Source of the DNA: Lachnospiraceae bacterium
GTDB lineage: Bacteria > Bacillota > Clostridia > Lachnospirales > Lachnospiraceae
Assembly (NCBI GenBank): GCA_021153325.1
Contig: JAGKTQ010000018.1
Coordinates: forward strand, 5,876 to 69,875
Direction of reading: 5' to 3'
Length of the DNA stretch: 64,000 nt
The translations under genes were made by a program, and so were the position numbers. A model generated the notes under the pieces. It ran no database searches. It had not been told where the DNA came from and was given only the letters and a program-made list of their open reading frames with translations. Within the stretch, counting starts at the first letter, position 1; every line of letters begins with the position of its first letter. Below are positions 8,573 to 18,142 of the stretch, piece by piece.

Positions 8573-9595
8573 TTGAAGGATAAGAACAAAGTTGCTGTCG
8601 TGATGCTGACGGCACTTATAGTAATCATGCTTGTATTGCTGGGGGTTGTAATTTATTGGAGGGCACGTGTTCTGCAGCAGACGAATCAGGATACGCAGGA
8701 AGATACACAATACACCTATCATTATGTACTGATATCCGATAAAGGGAACAGTACCTTTTGGGATCATGTATATGAGGGCGCTTGTGCCTATGGAGAAGAA
8801 AATGATGCCTATATTGAAAGAATGGGTGACGAACTTGCCGTAAATTATTCCAAGGAAGAATTGATGGAAATTGCAATTTATGCAGGTGTTGACGGTATTC
8901 TTTTAGAAGGTGATGAAAGCAGTGTACAAAAGGAAATGATTGATAAAGCGGTGGAGGCTGGTATTCCGGTCGTTACCATGTTGAATGATAATTATGGAAG
9001 TCTGCGGCAGACCTTTGTCGGAGTAGGTAATTATAATTTAGGTAGGGAATATGCAAGAGAAGTGATCCGGATCGCGACGCCGGATACGAAAAGGGTGTTG
9101 ATCCTGGGGGATAAAATATACGAAGGTCAGGCACAGACGTTGATCATGAATGGCTTCTCGGATACGATTTATAATGAAGGCAATCATCTTGAGCTTGCTA
9201 TAGAGATGATGACGGTCAATAGTGAAGATTCTTTTGCGGTACAGGAAACGATCCGAGAGATCGTTCTGGAAGAAAGTGTATTGCCGGATATCATTATCTG
9301 CTTGAATGAGATCAATACTATGAATGCTTATCAGGTCATTGTAGATTATAATATGGTTGGTCAGGTGAAGATCATAGGATACTATTCATCGGATACGATA
9401 TTAAGTGCAATAGACAAAGAAGTCATTACATCAACCATTGTTTTTGATGCAGAAGAAATGGGATGGACGGCGGCGCAGGCATTAAATGAATACCGGGAGA
9501 CCGGCTATGTGAATGATTATATTACACTGGAAGCAGAAGTAGTAAGTAAAAATAATATCAGGGAGTATTTAGAAGATGAAGAAAAAGCAGAATAG
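8573..9595 (+). CDS. Membrane-anchored periplasmic-binding-like sugar sensor (XylFII-like)
   Basis: A 340-residue protein with one N-terminal membrane segment (about residues 8-29), no lipobox, and a type I periplasmic-binding fold typical of ribose/xylose-binding proteins (YHYVLISDKGNSTFWDHVYEG, AGVDGILLEGDESSVQ, AGIPVVTMLND). The TTG start has a GGAAGG ribosome binding site about 8 bases upstream. It overlaps the histidine kinase gene by 20 bases. This order (tethered binding protein, LytS-type kinase, YesN-type regulator, transporter) matches the XylFII-LytS-YesN system for xylose in Clostridium beijerinckii. I therefore infer that it senses a sugar outside the cell and signals through the adjacent kinase. 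The actual ligand is unknown. Confidence 0.8.
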   Translation: MKDKNKVAVVMLTALIVIMLVLLGVVIYWRARVLQQTNQDTQEDTQYTYHYVLISDKGNSTFWDHVYEGACAYGEENDAYIERMGDELAVNYSKEELMEIAIYAGVDGILLEGDESSVQKEMIDKAVEAGIPVVTMLNDNYGSLRQTFVGVGNYNLGREYAREVIRIATPDTKRVLILGDKIYEGQAQTLIMNGFSDTIYNEGNHLELAIEMMTVNSEDSFAVQETIREIVLEESVLPDIIICLNEINTMNAYQVIVDYNMVGQVKIIGYYSSDTILSAIDKEVITSTIVFDAEEMGWTAAQALNEYRETGYVNDYITLEAEVVSKNNIREYLEDEEKAE

Positions 9596-11063
9596 TGTGC
9601 AGATGTCTATTCGTACAAAGCTGATAATTGTCTTTCTGTTTACGACCTTGATCGTTTTTTTTGTGAACCTTTTTATGTTCGGTGAAATCAACAAGATGAT
9701 TATCAAGATTGACGGCATTTATAATTCCAATGCAGAGCTGACAGAACTGCAAAATGCATTGGGAAGCGTCAGAAGCAATATGATAGGATATCTCAATACC
9801 AAAAGCTCTGACACGATGGAAGATTATTATATCAGTGAACAGAAATATAGAGATCTTGTCGGAGGGTTAAATGATAAGGTATATGATAACAGCAACAGTA
9901 TTATGGAAAAAAATATCCGGAGTATGTCAGAAAAATACTTGGAGCTGGTAGCAGATACCGTGGAGGCAAAAAGAGGAAGAAATATTGCCAAATGTAATGA
10001 GCTGTATGAGGAATCAGAAAAGGTATATGAATACATTACTACTTATATTTACAGCTTGAATAACAAGCAGTTTCAGAGTAATGCGACCCATTATGAAAAA
10101 ATGTTAGAAACGCTTCGTTACTCCGAAACGATTACAATGGTGATCATGATACTGGTGGGAATTTTAAACATACTGCTTGTTATTATGTTAACTACCAGCA
10201 TTATTGAACCATTGAAAAAACTTGCAAGATCTGCACATGAAGTAGCAGGGGGCAATTTGGAACTGGAGTTTATAGAAAACAACAGTGGTGACGAAGTAAG
10301 TGTCCTTACCGGGGCGTTTAATCAGATGGTCAAGAGTCTGAAAATATACATTGAGCGTCTGCGAGAAAGTATGGAAAAAGAAAATGAGTTAAAGAAAAGA
10401 GAAATCTTGATGGAATCTCATTTAAAGGATGCAAAATTAAAATATCTGCAGGCGCAGATTAATCCTCACTTTTTGTTCAATACGTTGAATGCAGGAGCGC
10501 AGCTCGCTATGATGGAAGGAGCAGAGCGTACCTATACATATGTACAGAATGTGGCAGATTTTTATCGTTACAATATTAAAAAGGATAATGATGTGGTGAC
10601 ACTTGGAGATGAAATTGAATTAGTAGACAGTTATATGTATATTTTGAATGTTCGTTTTTCCAATGACATACATTATGATAAAGATATTGACGAAAGCCTG
10701 TTAAAGATGCAGGTTCCTGTCATGATCTTACAGCCAATCGTAGAAAACTGTGTAAATCACGGTTTGCGGAACATTTCATGGGAAAAGAAGATCCAGTTGA
10801 AAGTTTCGAAAGAAGGAGAAAACATATGTATTTCCATTTGTGATAATGGAATCGGTATCACGAAGGAAAAAATTCTGGAAATATTAGAAGATAGGGCAGA
10901 ATCTGATGATGCGGATAAGGATTCAAACGGAATAGGATTAAATAATGTGATCAGCCGATTGCAATTATTCTATCATGTAGAAAATGTCATGGAGATTACG
11001 AGCAATGGGGAAAATATGGGGACAGAGGTAGCAGTATTTATTCCTATAGAAGAAAAGTCGTAA
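9576..11063 (+). CDS. LytS/YesM-family sensor histidine kinase
   Basis: A 495-residue membrane kinase. Membrane segments lie at about 15-35 and 186-207 and enclose an extracellular helical region of about 150 residues. A HAMP domain lies at about 208-262, a short coiled coil at 262-290, and a His_kinase (PF06580) domain with the phosphoacceptor in QINPHFLFN (His298). The ATPase domain follows, with CDNGIGI and SNGIGLNNV. It overlaps the upstream sensor gene by 20 bases and lies 30 bases before the response regulator. The likely role is relaying sugar binding by the tethered protein to the YesN-type regulator. Confidence 0.92.
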   Translation: MKKKQNSVQMSIRTKLIIVFLFTTLIVFFVNLFMFGEINKMIIKIDGIYNSNAELTELQNALGSVRSNMIGYLNTKSSDTMEDYYISEQKYRDLVGGLNDKVYDNSNSIMEKNIRSMSEKYLELVADTVEAKRGRNIAKCNELYEESEKVYEYITTYIYSLNNKQFQSNATHYEKMLETLRYSETITMVIMILVGILNILLVIMLTTSIIEPLKKLARSAHEVAGGNLELEFIENNSGDEVSVLTGAFNQMVKSLKIYIERLRESMEKENELKKREILMESHLKDAKLKYLQAQINPHFLFNTLNAGAQLAMMEGAERTYTYVQNVADFYRYNIKKDNDVVTLGDEIELVDSYMYILNVRFSNDIHYDKDIDESLLKMQVPVMILQPIVENCVNHGLRNISWEKKIQLKVSKEGENICISICDNGIGITKEKILEILEDRAESDDADKDSNGIGLNNVISRLQLFYHVENVMEITSNGENMGTEVAVFIPIEEKS

Positions 11064-11093
11064 ATAAGTACAGAAGAGTACAAAGGAGACGCC

Positions 11094-12584
11094 ATGTATA
11101 AAATTATGATTGCAGATGACGAAGGAATTGTTATTGATGCACTGCGGTTCATCATTCAGAAAAATTTTGGAGATACCTGTATGATAGAATCAGCCAAGAC
11201 TGGAAGAAGCGTGATTGAACTTGCTGAAAAGTTCCGTCCGGATATTGCACTGATGGATATTCAAATGCCGGGCATTAACGGTATTGAAGCTATGAAAGAA
11301 ATCCGCAAGGAAAATACGAATATTATTTTTGTTGTCATCAGTGCATACGACAAATTTGATTATGCAAAAGAGGCAATCAACCTTGGAGTGTTGGAATATG
11401 TCAATAAACCGATTGAGCAGAATAAGATTGTTGAAATCTTAAAAAGAGCCATGAAAATGGTAGATAAAGAAAGAGAAAGAAGAAGCAACGACTTGCGTAT
11501 CCGGGAAAAACTGGAGATTGTCGTTCCGGTTATTGAAACGGGATTTATTTACTCCGTGCTCTTTCAGGAAAACTATGCCGAAGATACGGACAATTATAAG
11601 AGTCTGCTCGGCATCGAAGAAGACAGTGGGTTTATGATGGTCATAGAATGTGGTGAGAGCAGCCAGAATGGTCATTTTACTAACCCCATTGGTTCGGGTG
11701 TAAAGGTGCAGTCTTTTTATCAGGAACTGCGGTCGATCATAAAAGAATTTTTCCCCGTATCTGCGGTTGGCTCCATTATGGCGAATAAAGTGATCGTGTT
11801 CATTCCATCTCAAGTACCATCTGTGGATACCGAGTATGAAGAGCGTATCGAACTCATTGAAAATACAAGAAAGATGGTACGTCTGTTACGACAGAAGATC
11901 GATGTTTATTTCTATGAAAAGGACTATCCGATTGAAACGGAAAAGAAGTTTTTTGAAAGAATTGAAGACGGAGATGTGAATGGAGCAGGACTGGAGGCAA
12001 GAAGATTTTTTGACTGGATGGTAGAAAATTACCATGAGCAGGATATGGATATCCGTTTGAAAACCTTGGAATTTGTTCTGTGGGCAGAAAAAATAGCTTA
12101 CGAGGCTGGTGGTATGCTATATCGTTTTACGGCACGTCATGATTATCTGGGAGCAATCAATTCTATGACAGACTACGAGGAGCTGCGCTCCTGGTTTTTG
12201 GATAAGATAACAGATGCCTGCAGAAATATTAAGAGCAAAAAACAGGAATCTTCTTTGAGTATTGTGGAAAAAGCAAAGGAATATATGCAGGAAAATTATG
12301 CAAAGGATCTTTCTTTGGATGAAGTTTCTAAGAAAGTAAACATCAGTCCTTACTATTTCAGCAAGCTTTTTAAAGAAGAAGAGGGAAGAAATTTTATTGA
12401 TTATCTGACAGAAATCAGAATGGATAAAGCAAAGCAACTGTTGTCAGAAAAGAATTTAAGTATGAAAGAGATCTGTATTGCGGTAGGATATGCGGATCCG
12501 AATTATTTTAGCAGAACGTTTAAAAAGAATGTAGGAGTGACACCGACGGAATATCGGGAGGGAAAACTGGAGAATGAGGTTTAA
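11094..12584 (+). CDS. YesN-type response regulator (REC + AraC HTH)
   Basis: A 496-residue transcriptional regulator. A receiver domain occupies residues 1-122 with acceptor Asp55 (ALMDIQMPG), the acidic pair DDE near residue 8, and a conserved Lys in YVNKPI. A middle region of about 270 residues has no domain I can name. An AraC-type DNA-binding domain lies at about 395-492 (KKVNISPYYFSKLFKEEEG and VGYADPNYFSRTFKKNVG). The start ATG follows AAAGGAG. It overlaps the next gene by 11 bases. The expected partner is the LytS-like kinase just upstream, and likely targets are the sugar transporter genes downstream. Confidence 0.93.
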   Translation: MYKIMIADDEGIVIDALRFIIQKNFGDTCMIESAKTGRSVIELAEKFRPDIALMDIQMPGINGIEAMKEIRKENTNIIFVVISAYDKFDYAKEAINLGVLEYVNKPIEQNKIVEILKRAMKMVDKERERRSNDLRIREKLEIVVPVIETGFIYSVLFQENYAEDTDNYKSLLGIEEDSGFMMVIECGESSQNGHFTNPIGSGVKVQSFYQELRSIIKEFFPVSAVGSIMANKVIVFIPSQVPSVDTEYEERIELIENTRKMVRLLRQKIDVYFYEKDYPIETEKKFFERIEDGDVNGAGLEARRFFDWMVENYHEQDMDIRLKTLEFVLWAEKIAYEAGGMLYRFTARHDYLGAINSMTDYEELRSWFLDKITDACRNIKSKKQESSLSIVEKAKEYMQENYAKDLSLDEVSKKVNISPYYFSKLFKEEEGRNFIDYLTEIRMDKAKQLLSEKNLSMKEICIAVGYADPNYFSRTFKKNVGVTPTEYREGKLENEV

Positions 12585-13665
12585 AAAGAGGGGATTTGTG
12601 GCTGCCATGGCTTTTTTGATTGCGGCAACAGGAATTTTCGCATGTGGACAAAAGCAGGAAGAAGTGGAAATAGCACAGGAAGAAGCGGAAGAAAAGATTG
12701 AGATAGGAATGAGTTTTGACACCTTTGTTGTGGAACGCTGGCAAAGGGATCGGGATATTTTTGTTGCTACGGCGAATGAATTGGGAGCAGAAGTCAATGT
12801 GCAGAACCCGAATGGAAATGTGGAAGAACAGATTCGTCAATTGGAATACTTTATTGATAAAAAGGTGGATGTGATCGTGGTGGTTCCGATTGACGCAGAT
12901 TCTTTGTCTGAGGTGATCGGAAAGGCAAAGGATGAGGGAATCAAAGTGATTTCCTATGATAGACTTGCGAACAATGCAGATGTAGATCTGTACATATCTT
13001 TTGACAATGAAGCAGTGGGACGCTGTATGGGAAAAAGCATGGGAAAACAGATGACTGTAGGGGATAAAGTCATTATGATCAGTGGACCTCTTACAGACGG
13101 AAATGTAAGTCAGGTCAATGCCGGTTTTATGGAAGAAATGGAAAAAGCTGGCATTCAGGTCGTGGATATTGCATATATGGATGAGTGGAGACCCGAGCTT
13201 GCCTATGAATATATGGAAGAAAATATAGATAGTATAAAAGAAGATGTGCAGGGAATCATGTGTGGAAATGATAATCTTGCTTCACAAGTCATCTTTGCGC
13301 TGTCTGAAAACAGGCTTGCTGGAGAAATCCTTGTAGTAGGACAAGACGCGGATCTGGATGCATGCCAGAGAATTGTGGAAGGCACCCAGTTCATGACCGT
13401 TTATAAACCAGTAAATCTGCTTGCAGAAGAGGCAGCTCATATGGCGGTGGCTCTTGCAAAAGGAGAAGAAATCGTCTGTGAAGAGATGATAAATGATGGA
13501 ACCTATGATGTGCCTTATATTAAATTAACGCCGGAGGCAGTAACAAAAGAAAACATAGATGACGTCATTATTGGGCAGGGATTTCACTTAAAAGAGGATG
13601 TGTATATCAATATACGAAACGTCATGCCTTCTACCGAAGAAGAGACAGACAACATAAAAGAGTAA
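12574..13665 (+). CDS. xylF: XylF-like sugar-binding lipoprotein
   Basis: A 363-residue ABC-type substrate-binding protein. The signal peptide ends in a lipobox (GIFAC, Cys24), so it should be anchored outside the membrane. The core resembles E. coli XylF closely in places: YDRLANNADVDLYISFDN, VGQDADLDACQRIVEGTQ and MTVYKPVNLLAEEA. It overlaps the response regulator by 11 bases and is therefore tied to the regulatory operon and not directly to the ATPase and permease genes. It may deliver xylose or a related sugar to the MmsAB transporter, or modulate the tethered sensor. Two binding proteins of different subfamilies in one locus is unusual. Confidence 0.85.
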   Translation: MRFKKRGFVAAMAFLIAATGIFACGQKQEEVEIAQEEAEEKIEIGMSFDTFVVERWQRDRDIFVATANELGAEVNVQNPNGNVEEQIRQLEYFIDKKVDVIVVVPIDADSLSEVIGKAKDEGIKVISYDRLANNADVDLYISFDNEAVGRCMGKSMGKQMTVGDKVIMISGPLTDGNVSQVNAGFMEEMEKAGIQVVDIAYMDEWRPELAYEYMEENIDSIKEDVQGIMCGNDNLASQVIFALSENRLAGEILVVGQDADLDACQRIVEGTQFMTVYKPVNLLAEEAAHMAVALAKGEEIVCEEMINDGTYDVPYIKLTPEAVTKENIDDVIIGQGFHLKEDVYINIRNVMPSTEEETDNIKE

Positions 13666-13789
13666 AATTTTGGTAGTAAAAAATAGACATGGAAATAAAA
13701 TAAAACAAAAAAGTGCTACCCTTTCTTGAATTTGAAGATCCAAAACATAAAAATGTACTATTTTTTGCAAGCATCTACAGAAATGTTAG

Positions 13790-13798
13790 TGGTATAGT
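13790..13798 (+). promoter_or_regulatory. Extended -10 promoter element before chvE
   Basis: TGGTATAGT (TGn followed by TATAGT at 13793-13798) lies 68 bases upstream of the chvE start. No good -35 box at 17 bp is present, which is common for extended -10 promoters. A separate promoter would let the binding protein be made in excess of the regulatory genes. Confidence 0.45.
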
Positions 13799-13866
13799 AA
13801 TTTATGTAACAAGGAACCGATTGCAGCAAAGTGCAACGGAAAAAAATTCAAGGGAGGGTTTTTTTA

Positions 13867-15030
13867 ATGAAAAAGAAATTACTCAGTATTATCTTAGCAG
13901 CAACTATGGTTGCATCTCTTTTAGTAGGATGCGGAAGCTCTAGTACAGAAAGTTCAGCTGATACTACAACAAAGGAAGAAGCTGGTGACACAACTACTTC
14001 TAGCGCAGACGGAGATCTTCAGGTAGGTATCGTTCTTCCTACAAAGGATGAACCAAGATGGTTACAGGATCAGGCACAGTTCGAGCAGATTCTTGGTGAC
14101 GCAGGTTTCACAAATCAGGTACTTTTCAGCCAGGGTTCATCTGCAACTGAAAAAACAAACGTAGAATCTTTGATTTCACAGGGTATTGATGTTCTTATTA
14201 TTTGTGCACAGGATGGTGCAGCAGCTGCAGCAGCAGTTGAAGAAGCAAAAGATGCTGGTGTTACTGTTATCGCTTACGATAGATTGATCACAGGAACAGA
14301 CGCAGTTGACTACTATGTAACATTCGATAGTTTCGCAGTTGGTGTTGCACAGGGACAGTATCTTATCGATAACACAACAGGAACAGGCGTACCTCTTTAC
14401 TTATATGCAGGCGCAGCAACAGATAATAACGCATTCATCTTCTTCGAAGGTGCTTGGAGCGTTCTTCAGCCAAAGATTGCTGATGGTACATTCGTAATCG
14501 CTAACTCTTCTGAAGCAGTTGCATTACAGGACAAAGCAGAACTTACACGTGATGAAATGGCTACAATCATTGGACAGATCACAACAGATTGGGATTTCAA
14601 CGTAGCTAAATCTAAAGCAGAAGCACACTTAACAGCAGCTAGCGCAGATATGAAAGGTGATGTTCGTATCTTAGCTCCTAACGATGGTACAGCTCGTTCA
14701 ATCGCAGACGTATTTGCAGCTGATACAGATATTACAAGCTATGTTGTAACAGGTCAGGATTCAGAAAAAGCTTCTGTACAGTATGTAATTGATGGAAAAC
14801 AGTCCATGACAGTATTCAAAGATACACGTACACTTGCAGCTGACTCTGTAGCAATGGCAGTTTCTATCTTAAATGGTGAAACACCTGCAACAGATACAAC
14901 ATACAACAACGAAGTAATCGACGTACCTGCAAAACAGACAGATATCGTTGTAGTTACTCAGGAAAATGTACAGGCAGCATTAATTGATTCAGGATACTAT
15001 GAAGCATCTGAATTTACAGGATTAGAATAA
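13867..15030 (+). CDS. chvE: ChvE-type multiple-monosaccharide-binding lipoprotein
   Basis: I chose ATG 13867, not the upstream in-frame ATG at 13831, because GGGAGGG lies just before it and the N-terminus becomes a proper signal peptide, MKKKLLSIILAATMVASLL, with lipobox LVGC (Cys22). The 387-residue protein resembles ChvE: GIVLPTKDEPRWLQDQAQF, VIAYDRLI, SFAVGVAQGQYL, VVTGQDSEKASVQYVIDGK and VFKDTRTLA. ChvE-type proteins bind glucose, galactose, arabinose or xylose and serve the MmsAB (GguAB) transporter, whose genes follow. Codon use is noticeably more biased than in the neighbours (many GCA, ACA and GTT codons), which suggests high expression. Confidence 0.92.
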   Translation: MKKKLLSIILAATMVASLLVGCGSSSTESSADTTTKEEAGDTTTSSADGDLQVGIVLPTKDEPRWLQDQAQFEQILGDAGFTNQVLFSQGSSATEKTNVESLISQGIDVLIICAQDGAAAAAAVEEAKDAGVTVIAYDRLITGTDAVDYYVTFDSFAVGVAQGQYLIDNTTGTGVPLYLYAGAATDNNAFIFFEGAWSVLQPKIADGTFVIANSSEAVALQDKAELTRDEMATIIGQITTDWDFNVAKSKAEAHLTAASADMKGDVRILAPNDGTARSIADVFAADTDITSYVVTGQDSEKASVQYVIDGKQSMTVFKDTRTLAADSVAMAVSILNGETPATDTTYNNEVIDVPAKQTDIVVVTQENVQAALIDSGYYEASEFTGLE

Positions 15031-15095
15031 GTTACAGGTTTCAATAAGCAATAGATTATAAAACCTATATGACAAGTAAATGATTTAGTGATTAG

Positions 15096-15127
15096 GATGG
15101 ACTTTGCAAATTATTGTAAAGTCCATC
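15096..15127 (+). other. Intercistronic hairpin between chvE and mmsA
   Basis: A 14-bp stem (15096-15109 with 15114-15127, one G-U pair) and an ATTA loop, without a T tract. Such hairpins after binding-protein genes commonly protect the upstream message or limit read-through, which would explain more binding protein than ATPase. Function is inferred. Confidence 0.6.
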
Positions 15128-15197
15128 TCTATAAGAAAGGCAGTATGAACAAGTATTGATGGGCAGAAGCTCTTGGGAAGGAAAGGAAACATAGATT

Positions 15198-16724
15198 ATG
15201 GGTGAGAACATACTCGAAATGAGAGATATTACAAAGGTGTTTCCGGGTGTTAAGGCCTTAAGTAATGTTAATTTTAAAGTTAAAAAAGGAGAAATCCATT
15301 GCCTCGTCGGTGAAAACGGTGCAGGTAAATCCACCTTGATGAAAGTTTTATCTGGAGTACATCCACACGGTTCTTATACCGGTGATATCGTGTACGAAGG
15401 AGAAGTTCAGAAATTTAAAGGCATTGCAGACAGTGAAGCAAAAGGAATTGCAATTATTTATCAGGAACTTGCATTAATTCCGGAACTTACCGTATATGAA
15501 AATATTTATTTTGGACACGAAATTAAACGTGGTAGAACGATTGATTGGAATGAAACGATTGTAAAAGCATCCGAAATGCTGAAAAAAGTAAAATTGGATG
15601 TAGATCCTTCGATGAAAGTAAAAGAATTGGGTGTAGGTAAACAGCAGCTTATAGAAATTGCAAAAGCACTCAGCAAAAATGTTAAATTATTGATTCTTGA
15701 TGAGCCGACTGCATCTTTGAATGAAGATGACAGCCAGAACCTTTTGGATTTGATCAAGGAACTTAAAAATCAGGGCGTTACTTGTATTATGATTTCTCAT
15801 AAATTAAAAGAGATCATTGCAATAGCAGATACGATTACCGTATTACGCGATGGTGCTACGATTTGTTCCTTAGATGTAACAGAACGTAAGATAGAAGAAC
15901 ATGAAATTATCAAACACATGGTTGGACGTGAGATTGATAATATTTATCCGAAACGTGAAAAGAAAGAATTTGGAGAAATTTGTTTTGAAGCCAAAAACTG
16001 GAGTGTATATGATCAGGTGAAGGGAAGAGAGATTCTTCACGATGTAAGCTTAAATGTTAGAAAAGGCGAGATCATTGGTATACAAGGTCTGATGGGTGCC
16101 GGAAGAACAGAATTTGCATTGAGCGTATTTGGAAATACACCAGGATATAAGATTACAAATGGCGAAATTGAATTGAATGGTAAAACAGTTCATTTTAAAA
16201 ATCCGAGTGAAGCGATCCATGCCGGTATTGCTTATGTATCAGAAGATAGAAAAGGAAATGGACTTGTATTATTGCAGGATATTAAATACAATATTTCTCT
16301 TGCCAATATAAAATCTTTGAAAAATGGATTAGCAATCAATGAAAATGAAGAGATTAAGATTGCGAATGAATATAAGCAGAGCATCAATATTAAAGCTCCT
16401 TCTATTGAGCAGAAGGTAGGAAATCTGAGTGGTGGTAATCAGCAGAAAGTACAGATTGCAAAATGGCTTTTTGCAAAGCCACAGGTATTGATTTTGGATG
16501 AACCGACAAGAGGTATTGATGTTGGTGCAAAATATGAAATTTATACGATCATGAATGAGCTGGTAGAACAGGGAATGAGTATTATCATGATTTCATCCGA
16601 ACTTCCTGAAGTACTTGGAATGAGTGACAGACTGTACGTTATGTCCGAAGGTAAGATTATGGGTGAATTATCAGCAGAAGAAGCAACAGAACAGAAAGTT
16701 ATGGCTATGGCTGTTCAGTCATAG
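15198..16724 (+). CDS. mmsA: Monosaccharide ABC transporter ATPase (two ABC domains)
   Basis: A 508-residue ATPase of the sugar class with tandem nucleotide-binding domains. The first has Walker A GENGAGKST (about residue 38), a degenerate signature LGVGKQQ, and Walker B LLILDEPTAS. The second has a degenerate Walker A (GLMGAGRTEFA), a canonical signature LSGGNQQKVQIAKWL, and DEPTRGIDVGAK. This asymmetry is normal for the RbsA/MglA/XylG group. It energises uptake with the permease 24 bases downstream and the ChvE protein upstream. Length and context fit MmsA/GguA better than XylG. Confidence 0.94.
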   Translation: MGENILEMRDITKVFPGVKALSNVNFKVKKGEIHCLVGENGAGKSTLMKVLSGVHPHGSYTGDIVYEGEVQKFKGIADSEAKGIAIIYQELALIPELTVYENIYFGHEIKRGRTIDWNETIVKASEMLKKVKLDVDPSMKVKELGVGKQQLIEIAKALSKNVKLLILDEPTASLNEDDSQNLLDLIKELKNQGVTCIMISHKLKEIIAIADTITVLRDGATICSLDVTERKIEEHEIIKHMVGREIDNIYPKREKKEFGEICFEAKNWSVYDQVKGREILHDVSLNVRKGEIIGIQGLMGAGRTEFALSVFGNTPGYKITNGEIELNGKTVHFKNPSEAIHAGIAYVSEDRKGNGLVLLQDIKYNISLANIKSLKNGLAINENEEIKIANEYKQSINIKAPSIEQKVGNLSGGNQQKVQIAKWLFAKPQVLILDEPTRGIDVGAKYEIYTIMNELVEQGMSIIMISSELPEVLGMSDRLYVMSEGKIMGELSAEEATEQKVMAMAVQS

Positions 16725-16748
16725 AAAGTATGACAGGAGGATATTAAA

Positions 16749-17957
16749 ATGGGTGAAAATAAAAATGATTCAGCTAAAGTTGGACTGGGAGCTGAAGTCG
16801 TATCATTATTAAAATCAAATGTCAGAGAATACATGATGTATATTGCATTAGTAGTCATTATGATATTCTTTACAATTAAAACAGGTGGTGCATTTATTCA
16901 GGCACGTAACATTTCAAACTTGATCAATCAGGCAGGATATGTTGCTGTATTGGCAATCGGTATGACGATTATCTTGATCTTGAAACATATCGATTTGTCT
17001 GTTGGTTATGTAGCAGGTTTCTCTGGTGCGATTGCTGCTATACTTCTTACAAAATATGGTTTAAATGTATGGCTTACAATTTTTATCGTACTGGTTATCG
17101 GTTTACTGATCGGTTTTTATCAAGGTACATTAGTAACAAGAGTAGGAGTTCCGGCATTCGTTACAACTCTTGCAGGTATGTTCATCTTTAGAGGACTTCT
17201 TGCATTGACCCTTCAGGAAACAGGAACAATTATTATCTCTGATAAAACTTTTAATGCATTATCAAATGGGTTCATTCCAGATTTACCGATCGGAAATGGC
17301 AGCATTCATATTTTAACAATGTTAATTGGTGTTGTTGCAGTTGTACTTGTTGTTATGGGACAGATCAAATCTCGTAAAAACAAAATGAAATATGACTTCA
17401 AAGTAACTTCTACACCGGTATTTGTTACAGAGCTTATATTTATTTCTGTAGTGGTTATGGTGATTATCACAGTTCTTGCTAAATACCAGGGTATTCCTTG
17501 GACAGCAGTTATTGTTGGTGTTGTTTTACTTGGATATAACTTCATGCTGAATAAAACATGTCTTGGACGTTATATTTATGGTATTGGTGGAAATGATCAG
17601 GCAGCAGAACTTTCCGGTGTTGATGTTAAAAAAGTAACTTTATTTGCATTCTGCTCTATGAGTGTTTTGGCAGCTTTAGCTGGTATCCTTTATACTTCCA
17701 GACTTCAGTCCGCTACACCGGCTGCAGGTAATGCATTTGAAATGGATGCGATTGCATCATCTTACATCGGTGGTGTTGCAGTAAGTGGTGGTATTGGTAA
17801 AGTAACAAATACAATCATTGGTGCGCTTGTTATTATGTCTTTGACAAACGGCATGAACTTGATGGGTGTAGATATTTCTTATCAGTATATCGTAAAAGGT
17901 ATCATTTTCATCGTTGCAGTTGCATTCGATATTAGAACAAGAAAAAAAGCTAAATAA
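16749..17957 (+). CDS. mmsB: Monosaccharide ABC transporter permease
   Basis: A 402-residue integral membrane protein of the BPD_transp_2 family with about 10 hydrophobic segments. Conserved stretches are NLINQAGYVAVLAIGMTIIL, HIDLSVGYVAGFSGAIAA and YIYGIGGNDQAAELSGVDV. A long cytoplasmic loop after about residue 200 (MGQIKSRKNKMKYDFK) is typical of MmsB/XylH and absent from RbsC. AGGAGG precedes the ATG. It is the last gene of the transport operon and is followed by a strong terminator. Confidence 0.93.
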   Translation: MGENKNDSAKVGLGAEVVSLLKSNVREYMMYIALVVIMIFFTIKTGGAFIQARNISNLINQAGYVAVLAIGMTIILILKHIDLSVGYVAGFSGAIAAILLTKYGLNVWLTIFIVLVIGLLIGFYQGTLVTRVGVPAFVTTLAGMFIFRGLLALTLQETGTIIISDKTFNALSNGFIPDLPIGNGSIHILTMLIGVVAVVLVVMGQIKSRKNKMKYDFKVTSTPVFVTELIFISVVVMVIITVLAKYQGIPWTAVIVGVVLLGYNFMLNKTCLGRYIYGIGGNDQAAELSGVDVKKVTLFAFCSMSVLAALAGILYTSRLQSATPAAGNAFEMDAIASSYIGGVAVSGGIGKVTNTIIGALVIMSLTNGMNLMGVDISYQYIVKGIIFIVAVAFDIRTRKKAK

Positions 17958-17990
17958 ATCGTACATAAAAAGCGAATATAAGATAAAGAA

Positions 17991-18035
17991 AAAGGAATGC
18001 TTTCAGGCTAAGGTCTGGAGGCATTCCTTTTTTTT
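17991..18035 (+). terminator. Terminator of the chvE-mmsAB operon
   Basis: A 10-bp stem, AAAGGAATGC (17991-18000) with GCATTCCTTT (18021-18030), is extended by a smaller inner stem and followed by T8. Confidence 0.9.
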
Positions 18036-18102
18036 GAACAAAACACCGGTCTTAAGAAAAACTTTAGATTTATAACCGGAATCTCTTTGGATTTATGTTT
18101 TA

Positions 18103-18111
18103 TGCTATACT
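18103..18111 (+). promoter_or_regulatory. Extended -10 promoter of the 18143-21149 two-component operon
   Basis: TGCTATACT at 18103-18111 is an extended -10 element. The -35 region is weak. The element lies 32 bases before the chosen ATG and inside the longest possible reading frame, which supports the shorter gene start at 18143. Confidence 0.55.
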
Positions 18112-18142
18112 AGATTTAAAAAATGAGGCAGGAGGAAATCGG

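Noticed and set aside
13666..13866. CcpA cre site upstream of chvE
   Set aside because: No stretch fits the palindromic TGNAANCGNWNNCA pattern well enough to report.
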